This document shows, one piece after another, positions 27,821 through 34,920 of a stretch of 64,000 nt of DNA (within the stretch, counting starts at the first letter, position 1; each line of letters begins with the position of its first letter). A model generated the notes under the pieces. It saw only the letters and a program-made list of their open reading frames with translations. It searched no databases and was not told where the DNA came from. The DNA is from an uncultured Ignavibacteriota bacterium. GTDB taxonomy: Bacteria; Bacteroidota; Ignavibacteria; UBA10030; UBA8401. The stretch lies in the NCBI GenBank assembly GCA_903861125.1, contig CAIOTF010000054.1, forward strand, positions 62,001 to 126,000. The letters are read 5' to 3'. Position numbers and translations under genes: made by a program.

Positions 27821-28063
27821 ATGCCAACGTATGAATACCGCTGCACAGATTGCAGCAAAGAATACGAAGTCTTCCACAAGGTAAAAGAAGTTGAAGATGA
27901 TGTTGTCTGTCCGGTGTGCAGTTCGGCGTCGCATGCACGACTCATCTCTGTCACGGGAATGTCAATGAACAGTTATTCATCTTTATCTTCCTCGTCGGGT
28001 TACAGTTCGCCGGATTCATGCAGCGGCGGCGGTTGCTGTGGCGGATCGTGTGGGGTCAATTAA
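27821..28063 (+). CDS. FmdB-family zinc ribbon protein
   Basis: An 80-residue protein with an N-terminal zinc ribbon (YEYRCTDC ... VVCPVCSS, two CxxC knuckles) characteristic of FmdB regulators, and a Ser/Gly-rich tail that ends in a Cys-rich GGGCCGGSCG string. The tail may bind metal. FmdB-type proteins are thought to be regulatory, though their action is poorly known. It stands inside the redox operon with only short spacers. Confidence 0.85.
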   Translation: MPTYEYRCTDCSKEYEVFHKVKEVEDDVVCPVCSSASHARLISVTGMSMNSYSSLSSSSGYSSPDSCSGGGCCGGSCGVN

Positions 28064-28064
28064 T

Positions 28065-28478
28065 ATGAATAAAAAAATCAAATACGGTGCTGTGATTCTT
28101 ATTGTAGCAATACTTGGGCTCTTCATCGGGGCACAACAAAGCGGGAACAGCGATACGACGATCCAGGCAAAAGAGGCCCGCACACAATTAGCGAACGATT
28201 CAACCGTTGTTCTCTTAGATGTACGGACCACAACCGAACACCTTACAGAACGCATTGCTGACACTCCGTTAATCCCTCTGCAGGAGTTGGAACAGCGTAT
28301 TCATGAACTGGACTCTTACAAGGGCAGAACAATCATTGTCTATTGCCGTTCCGGCAACAGAAGCGGATCTGCCGTAAAGATTCTTCGCGAGCACGGCTTC
28401 AAAGCACTGAACATGCTTGGAGGCATCAATCATTGGAAATCAGAACAATTCCCAACCATTACCGGGCCAACCAAATGA
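28065..28478 (+). CDS. Membrane-anchored rhodanese (first copy)
   Basis: A 137-residue single-domain rhodanese behind an N-terminal membrane anchor (residues 8-22). The active-site loop has Cys94 in VYCRSGNRSGSA, which would carry a persulfide. The domain is probably periplasmic, given the short positive N-terminus. Its stop overlaps the ATG of a second rhodanese as ATGA. Confidence 0.85.
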   Translation: MNKKIKYGAVILIVAILGLFIGAQQSGNSDTTIQAKEARTQLANDSTVVLLDVRTTTEHLTERIADTPLIPLQELEQRIHELDSYKGRTIIVYCRSGNRSGSAVKILREHGFKALNMLGGINHWKSEQFPTITGPTK

Positions 28479-28846
28479 CATCAGAACAGATATTTTTATA
28501 TGCACTAATTGCACTTCTGGCAATGTTTTCTATCCGGAAGCAATTGCTAGCGCGGTCACTCAACAATTATTCGGGTTCCGAAGCTAAACAAAAAGTGAAA
28601 GACGGCAGTATTTTGCTGGATGTGCGCACGGCCGGCGAACGTAGTTCGCTTTCCATCCCCTCGTCCATTCATATTCCGCTGCAGGAACTTTCAACGCGGA
28701 TGAAGGAGTTGGAAAAGTACAAAGCGAAAGAGATCATCTGCTATTGCGCCAGCGGATCGCGAAGCGTGAGTGCAGGATTAAAATTAAAGAAAGCAGGATT
28801 CACGGTTGGAAATCTTAAAGGAGGAATCTCCTCGTGGAATTTCTAA
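28475..28846 (+). CDS. Membrane-anchored rhodanese (second copy)
   Basis: A 123-residue rhodanese with one N-terminal membrane segment (residues 5-20) and the active loop CYCASGSRSVSA with Cys91 as the expected catalytic residue and another Cys at 89. It overlaps the first rhodanese gene by four bases and the DUF6132 gene by thirteen. The two rhodaneses differ enough to be old paralogues, which could pass sulfur between them. Confidence 0.85.
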   Translation: MTSEQIFLYALIALLAMFSIRKQLLARSLNNYSGSEAKQKVKDGSILLDVRTAGERSSLSIPSSIHIPLQELSTRMKELEKYKAKEIICYCASGSRSVSAGLKLKKAGFTVGNLKGGISSWNF

Positions 28847-29082
28847 AACAATTACCATTGTGGCAGAAGCGCGGAATTGCTTCGGTCCTTGGCGGCATTG
28901 CCGGTTTCTCTTATTACTATTATATTGGCTGTGCTAGCGGCACTTGTGCTATCACCAGCAATCCATATATCTCCACAGGATACGGTATGCTGTTTGCCGC
29001 ACTGCTCATCAGCAAACCAAAAGCAGATCAGAAAGAAGAGACCAATGGAACCGACACCTCAACAACCGATCAAAAAATTTAA
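28834..29082 (+). CDS. DUF6132 small membrane protein
   Basis: An 82-residue protein with the string YYYIGCASGTCAITSNPYIS that marks DUF6132 proteins of Bacteroidota, two likely membrane helices and a charged tail. The two Cys residues in GCASGTC could handle thiol or sulfur groups. The start is GTG at 28834, preceded by AAAGGAGG inside the rhodanese gene. It overlaps the OsmC gene by 38 bases. Confidence 0.75.
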   Translation: MEFLKQLPLWQKRGIASVLGGIAGFSYYYYIGCASGTCAITSNPYISTGYGMLFAALLISKPKADQKEETNGTDTSTTDQKI

Positions 29083-29506
29083 GACATTTACGTATCACAC
29101 CGGCGTCGAATGGAAATCGGAGCGTCAGGGTTTGCTCCGCTCCGAAGGAAAACCGGATGTTTTGGTTTCCAGTCCTCCCGAATTTAAAGGTATCCCCGGT
29201 GTCTGGACTCCGGAAGATCTATTCGTAGCGGCTCTTGAGATATGCCAAATGTCCACGTTCCTGGCGTTCGGTATACGAAAAGGAATCCCGCTCAAATCGT
29301 ATAAGAGTTCTGCTGAAGGATTGCTTGAGAATGTTGACGGAAAGTACCGCTTTACCAAAATCACGGTAAAACCGGAAATTGTTGTGGAACAGAGTTGGAC
29401 GAAAAAGCAGGTTGAAGAACTTGTTCATACCGCTCACGAAAACTGTCTGATCGGCAACTCGATATCCGCCGAAGTTCTTGTTGAGCCGACGATCATTCTT
29501 CAATAA
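29045..29506 (+). CDS. OsmC-like peroxide/thiol stress protein
   Basis: A 153-residue OsmC/Ohr-superfamily protein with the two expected redox Cys residues: Cys67 in ALEICQMSTF and Cys134 in AHENCLIGNS. The spacing matches OsmC-like enzymes that reduce organic peroxides or detoxify thiol oxidants. The ATG at 29045 has AAGAAGAGA before it, and the start lies within the DUF6132 gene. It fits the thiol theme of the cluster. Confidence 0.85.
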   Translation: MEPTPQQPIKKFKTFTYHTGVEWKSERQGLLRSEGKPDVLVSSPPEFKGIPGVWTPEDLFVAALEICQMSTFLAFGIRKGIPLKSYKSSAEGLLENVDGKYRFTKITVKPEIVVEQSWTKKQVEELVHTAHENCLIGNSISAEVLVEPTIILQ

Positions 29507-29567
29507 GGCGACTCTGGTACTTCGTATATTTTTTTTCTCACGCTCACCTCATAGGATTACCAATATT

Positions 29568-29951
29568 ATGAATTACGGATTCTCTAAAATTGTGGCGCTC
29601 TCATTCGATCAGGCAATTGAAAAGGTGACCGAAGAACTGAAAAAAGAAGGTTTCGGCGTACTTACTGCGATTGATCTCAAAGAGACATTAAAGAAAAAAA
29701 TCGGTGTCGATGTACCGCGGTATACGATCCTCGGTGCCTGCAATCCGCACTTTGCTCACAAAGCGCTTCAAACCGAAGTTGAAGTCGGCCTCCTGCTCCC
29801 CTGCAATGTGATCGTCTACGAAAGCGACGGCGCTACGCATGTTTCTGTTTTCGATCCGCTGGTGATGGAAAAAATTATTGAAAATCCCGCTATGAAACCG
29901 ATCGCCGAAGATGTGCAGCAGAAACTTCGGCGGGTAATTGCCGCAGTGTAG
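29568..29951 (+). CDS. DUF302 domain protein
   Basis: A 127-residue DUF302 protein (AIEKVTEELKKEGFGVLTAIDLKETLKKKIG, YTILGACNPHFAHKAL, LLLPCNVIVYE). The conserved ACNP and LPCNV strings each hold a Cys. DUF302 proteins are widespread beside thioredoxin and rhodanese genes, but their reaction is unknown. It closes the redox run and is convergent with nosY. A gap of 131 bases before nosY shows no clear terminator. Confidence 0.85.
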   Translation: MNYGFSKIVALSFDQAIEKVTEELKKEGFGVLTAIDLKETLKKKIGVDVPRYTILGACNPHFAHKALQTEVEVGLLLPCNVIVYESDGATHVSVFDPLVMEKIIENPAMKPIAEDVQQKLRRVIAAV

Positions 29952-30082
29952 ACATAGAGGTTCTTCACTGCACCATCCAAATTCGTGTCGTGAAATGATT
30001 CGTTGATAATTCAAACATTTCTCTGATGCTGCATTTTTTCCATTCTGGTAGAACCGGCGCGGGAACTTCCGTTGTATCAAAA

Positions 30083-30922
30083 TTATATATCCTGTTTATT
30101 CAGCAACCGCCGCGAGATTACAAGGGGGATGACAATCCACAATAATAATGATCCTGTCAGCAGCGTGATGCTCAAACCGCTTCCTCCGAGGAACCGGAGC
30201 AGGGCGGCTCCGGCCGCTCCAAAAATCGTTACGTTATCAAGAATGATCAGCGATGCAACTCTGACCATATCGACCGGATTGCCGAAGAGCGATAAAAACA
30301 ATATGATATTTGCGGTTTGTCCTTTGAACAATAACGATACGCCAAGAACGATCAGATCGTAGAATAGAACGAAAAAGAACCATGCAAAGAGCGAAATGCC
30401 GAACGCTCTGGATGTGCGGTTATTTGTTGTGGCGATCAGCACGGCTACAACCAGAAAGACAAGTGCAAGCAATAAGGAAAGTATCACAAACATTGCATAT
30501 TGCAGCAGCCCTTCCCCTCCGGTCACCGACGAGATAATCCCTCCGGCCACAACAAAACCGATGACCATGGAGAGTGTAAGGGAAAAAAATAAGCCAAGCA
30601 CTTTTCCCAGAAGAACTTCTGCGCGAAAGACCGGCTGTGAAAAAAGCAGTTCCGTTGTACCCCGGTCGCCGGTAAAACTGAGCGTACCCATGATCAGCGA
30701 AACAAGCGGAACAATATACAGGACCAGATTCAGCATGCTTGCCGACGTGCGCGTAAAATTCTGCATACCGGAAAAACCTTCCGCCACGATACCGATGTAC
30801 GAGATGCCAACAATAAGAACTCCGAAGACAACCGCGAAAATAATCGTCCACTTGTTCCGGATGTTTACCAGCAATTCCTGACGCGCAATGCGGGTTATGA
30901 GCAATAGATTCATGGTGTTCAT
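30083..30922 (-). CDS. nosY: NosY ABC transporter permease
   Basis: A 279-residue permease with six membrane helices and the ARQELLVNIRNKW N-terminus of the ABC-2 type NosY family. With NosF it forms the NosDFY complex that helps build the CuZ copper-sulfur site of NosZ. The start at 30922 overlaps the nosL stop by one base (TAATG); the open frame before it lies inside nosL. It is the last gene of the nos operon. Confidence 0.9.
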   Translation of the reverse strand: MNTMNLLLITRIARQELLVNIRNKWTIIFAVVFGVLIVGISYIGIVAEGFSGMQNFTRTSASMLNLVLYIVPLVSLIMGTLSFTGDRGTTELLFSQPVFRAEVLLGKVLGLFFSLTLSMVIGFVVAGGIISSVTGGEGLLQYAMFVILSLLLALVFLVVAVLIATTNNRTSRAFGISLFAWFFFVLFYDLIVLGVSLLFKGQTANIILFLSLFGNPVDMVRVASLIILDNVTIFGAAGAALLRFLGGSGLSITLLTGSLLLWIVIPLVISRRLLNKQDI

Positions 30923-31365
30923 TATTTTTTGTCCGTAGCACAGCATGCTGCACCATTCATCTCCGCCAGATTTGGCGGGAATTGTTCGTGCAATTCTTTT
31001 GCACGCTGCTGGTCCGCTACCGCAATCTGTCCGGATCCCATCGGCGTTTCGATGCCTGTTTGAACAATGATGCTTGTTCCGAACGGGATCCATTCTTTTG
31101 TATCATAATTTTTTACGAAGATGGCCGCAAATTCATCCACGCTGTGCGTCTTGCGGTAGTTCTCGAAACACTGAAGATCGTCGAACTTTACTGCCGAACC
31201 ATCCTTGTTGATAATCTCCGAAGCAAACTGCGCATTCGATACGCTCATGCGGCACGCAGAACATTCATCCTCCGGATAAAGTTCTACCGGCATGATCTGC
31301 TTGGGAGCACACGATAAAAGAAGAAATGCCGAAAGCAGGTTCAAGGTGAGCTTTTTATTTTTCAT
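30922..31365 (-). CDS. nosL: NosL copper chaperone lipoprotein
   Basis: A 147-residue lipoprotein with a lipobox at LLLSCAP and the copper-binding region DECSACRMSVSNAQFASEI of the NosL family. It supplies copper to NosZ maturation in the periplasm. The C-terminus has an additional Cys pair (GAACCATDKK) that could bind metal. It overlaps nosF by eleven bases and nosY by one. Confidence 0.9.
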   Translation of the reverse strand: MKNKKLTLNLLSAFLLLSCAPKQIMPVELYPEDECSACRMSVSNAQFASEIINKDGSAVKFDDLQCFENYRKTHSVDEFAAIFVKNYDTKEWIPFGTSIIVQTGIETPMGSGQIAVADQQRAKELHEQFPPNLAEMNGAACCATDKK

Positions 31366-32077
31366 AGTGAGAACTCCCTACATAATGTAAATACAGATCT
31401 TCGATCGTTCCTGTTTTCAGAAATGTTGTGCGAAGATCGTCAATGGACTCAAGTGCGCCGAGTTTTCCCGAAACAAAGATGGCTACGCGGTCCGCCAGCT
31501 GTTCGGCTTCCGCAAGCAGATGCGTGGAAAAAATTATTGTTTTCCCTTTTGCTTTTTGCTGCAGAATAAAATCGCGGAACTGTTTCACCCCCTGCGGATC
31601 AAGATTTGCCGTCGGTTCATCCAACAATAGAATGGGGGAATCGGGAAGAGAAATTACCGTCATACCCAGCCGTTGGATCATTCCGCCGGAGAATTCGTTC
31701 ACCGGTTTATCGGAAAAGCCATTAAATCCTGCGTTCGCCAGCGCCTCATCGGCCGCAACCCGCGAGATGTTCCGAATCGAACCATAGAAGCGGACAACCT
31801 CACTCGCCGTGAGCGTTTCCGGAAAAATAACGCGCTGCGGAAGATAGCTGATAAGATTTTTCGCTTCTTTCGGCCGCTTCCGGACATCCAAACCGTTGAC
31901 CAGTATCGTGCCGTGCGTTGGAAGGCAAAGACCCACAATCGATTTCAGGGTTGTTGTCTTTCCACTACCGTTTGGACCAAGAAATGCAAAGACTTCACCC
32001 TGCTTCACATCGAACGAGACATCGTTCACCGCGGTGAATTTTCCATATTGCTTTGTGAGATGCTGAACAGAGATCAT
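31355..32077 (-). CDS. nosF: NosF ABC transporter ATPase
   Basis: A 240-residue ABC ATPase with Walker A GPNGSGKTTT, the signature EFSGGMIQRLGM, and Walker B ILLLDEPTANLD. Its position between nosD and nosL, overlapping both (4 and 11 bases), marks it as NosF of the NosDFY complex. Confidence 0.9.
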   Translation of the reverse strand: MISVQHLTKQYGKFTAVNDVSFDVKQGEVFAFLGPNGSGKTTTLKSIVGLCLPTHGTILVNGLDVRKRPKEAKNLISYLPQRVIFPETLTASEVVRFYGSIRNISRVAADEALANAGFNGFSDKPVNEFSGGMIQRLGMTVISLPDSPILLLDEPTANLDPQGVKQFRDFILQQKAKGKTIIFSTHLLAEAEQLADRVAIFVSGKLGALESIDDLRTTFLKTGTIEDLYLHYVGSSHYEK

Positions 32078-33426
32078 ATTGTTGTTCCCTTCCGTGCGCG
32101 GACAACAGACACGATCAGGACCGAAAGAAGCAACGGTATAAGTATTGAAACGATAGAAGCCGATGTTTGTTTGTTCTGTTCCTTACTGTCGCTGTTCATT
32201 TTTTGATTGAACCACGTGAGCGGAACAGGTTCTATAAGGGGCCATTGATCACACTCACCGGACACATCCAGAATCGGAAATGCTTTTGACGAGACAGCCA
32301 GAGCCTGTGAAGCCGGACTGTACAAATAAAGCCGGACATTGGAATTCTTTGATTCAAGATACGAGAAGACATTTTCGATCTTCATTGGTATGTCGCCGAT
32401 ACCGTTGGTGTCCATGTCATATCCCGTATATGAACTCCAGTAATTCCCCCGGCCGTTCATATTCCAGAATGATTCGGTCCGTCGTCCAACGATGGTGAGC
32501 GGATTCAGGTTGTCGATAAAATTGTTTCCGGTGAATGTATTATGAACGGCATTCTGGAACATCTCCAGCGCCAGGTCGTTCCGCGCAATAATGTTGTTGC
32601 GGAAAAGATTGTTGGTCGACGACTCGAAGAATATTCCGGTCACATTATCGGAGATGATGTTCGAATCTGCGGTGCAAAAGTGGCAATCCTGCAGCAGCAT
32701 GCCGTAGGATGCAAATCCGCGATTGCGCAAAAATATATTGTGTTTCATTACGATACCGCGGGTAAACATGATTGCTGCGCCGGCAACATTATCGCGGAAG
32801 ATATTCCGTAAAAACGTGTTCGAATCGGCATACATATAATGCAGGCCGTACCGCAAGTGGTGAACTTCATTGTCCTGAATAAGAGTATGATTTGCATTTT
32901 GAATATAGAAACCGTCCCGTGTTTCGGAGACGATATTTCTTTCCAGAATATTGTAATTGGAATTCCACAGATGAATGCCGCTCCCCCGTTCGCCTTGGGT
33001 CAGAGACTTCCGTCCGGTAACAATGTTCCGTGAAATATTATTTGAATCTGATTTGAGGAGGTAAATTCCAAAGAGAATATCGCTGAGTGTATTATCCCTT
33101 ATGGTATTATTGTTCGATTTGATCAATATCCCGGCATCTTCATTGACGAGCATGTTTCCGCAATGTTCAATCATAAAACCGGACAATGTGCATTGCGGAG
33201 AAAGTATGGTAACAATACTTCCTTTTCCTGTTCCGCGGAGAACGGGAGATCCTTTACCTATGAGATGGACTTTTTTTGCGATAACGATATTTTCAATAAA
33301 TGTTCCGCCGTCGACCACAAGCGTGTCGCCATCCTGTGCGCGGTCGATACGAACCTGCAGTTGTGCATTGAGCAACTGAGCAACCATTATCACGACAGCA
33401 ATATATGAGAGCCTGTTCAAGACCAT
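32074..33426 (-). CDS. nosD: NosD periplasmic copper-maturation protein
   Basis: A 450-residue exported protein with a signal peptide ending near LLNAQ, then a right-handed beta-helix made of NosD/parallel-repeat units with Asn-rich turns (NNTIRDN, SNNISRNIV, NTFLRNIFRDN). A membrane helix lies at the C-terminus (VSILIPLLLSVLIVSVV). NosD receives material through NosFY for the CuZ centre. It overlaps nosF by four bases and the YwiC-like gene by ten. Confidence 0.9.
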   Translation of the reverse strand: MVLNRLSYIAVVIMVAQLLNAQLQVRIDRAQDGDTLVVDGGTFIENIVIAKKVHLIGKGSPVLRGTGKGSIVTILSPQCTLSGFMIEHCGNMLVNEDAGILIKSNNNTIRDNTLSDILFGIYLLKSDSNNISRNIVTGRKSLTQGERGSGIHLWNSNYNILERNIVSETRDGFYIQNANHTLIQDNEVHHLRYGLHYMYADSNTFLRNIFRDNVAGAAIMFTRGIVMKHNIFLRNRGFASYGMLLQDCHFCTADSNIISDNVTGIFFESSTNNLFRNNIIARNDLALEMFQNAVHNTFTGNNFIDNLNPLTIVGRRTESFWNMNGRGNYWSSYTGYDMDTNGIGDIPMKIENVFSYLESKNSNVRLYLYSPASQALAVSSKAFPILDVSGECDQWPLIEPVPLTWFNQKMNSDSKEQNKQTSASIVSILIPLLLSVLIVSVVRARKGTTI

Positions 33427-34223
33427 GTGAACATCAATAATACTCCAAAGACAATTGACTGCGCCAGAAGAAGGAATCCAAGTTTTTTAAATCTCACTCG
33501 TTCGTTCAAACGAATTGTTCCATACACTGCATGAACAATCATCGGAACAAAAGCGACAACAACGGTGGAAGCCGTCCAGCGAAAAAGCGACAGAAGAATG
33601 ACCGCAGCAATAACGAACACATGATAGAGAATATTCATTTTCCCCAGTTTCATTTTTTCCTTTGCCGAAAAATGTTCCGCTGAACGCGATGCCGCGCCGA
33701 TCTTCATGTGAACGTAAAAGACACTGCAGCCGAAGAACAGAAAGTTCAATATCCACAGCACCGCTCCATTCAGGTCGAACGATCCTGTGGAAATATAATA
33801 AGCAGCCGGAGCACTCAGCGTCAGCCCTGCAACGGCCGTCAGATCGCCTGCAATTGATTTCCGGCCCTTGTGCGACAAAATATAGTTGCCGAAAAACGCC
33901 AGCGCACCAAGCGCGGCAGCGGTGAACAGATGAACGTATCCTTGAAGAACTAGCGGGCAGGCGAAGACAAGACCGGCCAGCATGTAAACGGCGCCCCATA
34001 AATAAGAGGCGGCAATCTTTTCTTTCTCTTGCGGAATCCCGTTCAATTCCCGAAGGATCGTATGGAAAGGAATATAACTTAAGAAAACGCCCAATACGGA
34101 AAACGCCAGCAGAATATTGTTGAATGTTGCTTTTCCGGCATAGGCAATGCCGACGATCATCGGAACGAACAGCACCGCCCACGACCCATGTTCACGCGTT
34201 AACAACGGTTTGGGAAATTTCAT
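33417..34223 (-). CDS. YwiC-like integral membrane protein in the nos operon
   Basis: A 268-residue protein with about eight membrane helices. The N-terminal string REHGSWAVLFVPMIVG is the hallmark of the YwiC-like family. In Bacillus, ywiC sits near fnr and nar genes, so a link to anaerobic nitrogen-oxide respiration is known by context; the activity is not. Here the gene is squeezed between the NosB-like gene (3-base gap) and nosD (10-base overlap), which makes a role in N2O respiration or copper/quinone supply likely. Confidence 0.75.
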   Translation of the reverse strand: MKFPKPLLTREHGSWAVLFVPMIVGIAYAGKATFNNILLAFSVLGVFLSYIPFHTILRELNGIPQEKEKIAASYLWGAVYMLAGLVFACPLVLQGYVHLFTAAALGALAFFGNYILSHKGRKSIAGDLTAVAGLTLSAPAAYYISTGSFDLNGAVLWILNFLFFGCSVFYVHMKIGAASRSAEHFSAKEKMKLGKMNILYHVFVIAAVILLSLFRWTASTVVVAFVPMIVHAVYGTIRLNERVRFKKLGFLLLAQSIVFGVLLMFTWS

Positions 34224-34226
34224 ACA

Positions 34227-34862
34227 CTATTTCCGTCCTGCCAGCCACGCTTTTCGGGAGAACCACATTGCCGCCAGCAGCAGCACCGGCATTGCCGAAA
34301 TAAAGTACGAACCTGTTGAAGGGTAGCAATACACTTCAAAATTTGCCATCGTCTGATGTCCGAACATCGGCGGAGTGAACGGCGGTACTTTTATTGCGGC
34401 GGTGGGATCGAGTTCGTGACCGTAGATGTACATTTTATAATAGAAACTCCACAACGAGAAAATGCCGAAATAGGTGAACATCACGAACAGATCGACGAGC
34501 TTCGACATCTTTCCAAGCACGATCACCCTCAAGGCAAGAAGAATCGTTCCGCCGATCACGAACGGGATCCATTTGAATTCCGTAAAATCCGTGTCGATAA
34601 GGGGACGCATGCCGATATAGTGATTCAGCGAGTTGATCTCCTTCAGATCGTCCTGGTTTGGCGTCTTCCTCCCCTCAAGCTTATAGGTGTAGATATTCAA
34701 AATCAATCCATCGGGGAACTGATTGGAATACAGTGTCATCTTCCACAGCGGTGTAAAGAACGACGGCAGCAGCATGGCGGCGGCGAGAATAATGATCAGC
34801 CGGCTGCGCATATCAATCGGTATCTCAAAAAACAAATTTGCTTTTTCTATATAGTGCTGCAT
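34227..34862 (-). CDS. NosB-like membrane protein downstream of nosZ
   Basis: A 211-residue protein with about four membrane segments (near residues 20-38, 105-122, 130-148, 185-202). In clade II N2O reducers such as Wolinella a membrane gene, nosB, follows nosZ; this gene has that position. The call is by place and topology only. A hairpin in the gap after nosZ (34883-34913) and a GGAG ribosome site lie just upstream. Confidence 0.55.
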   Translation of the reverse strand: MQHYIEKANLFFEIPIDMRSRLIIILAAAMLLPSFFTPLWKMTLYSNQFPDGLILNIYTYKLEGRKTPNQDDLKEINSLNHYIGMRPLIDTDFTEFKWIPFVIGGTILLALRVIVLGKMSKLVDLFVMFTYFGIFSLWSFYYKMYIYGHELDPTAAIKVPPFTPPMFGHQTMANFEVYCYPSTGSYFISAMPVLLLAAMWFSRKAWLAGRK

Positions 34863-34882
34863 TATTACTCCTTCAAAAGAAT

Positions 34883-34913
34883 CAAGAAAGGGCGGATTTC
34901 GCCGCCCCTCTTG
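34883..34913 (-). promoter_or_regulatory. Intercistronic hairpin between nosZ and the NosB-like gene
   Basis: Arms CAAGA/TCTTG and GGGCGG/CCGCCC form a stem of eleven pairs with a small bulge and a six-base loop. It starts eight bases downstream of the nosZ stop codon. There is no strong T run on the minus strand. It may protect the 3' end of nosZ mRNA or cause partial termination, so that the catalytic protein is made in excess of the assembly proteins. Confidence 0.6.
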
Positions 34914-34920
34914 TCGTACA

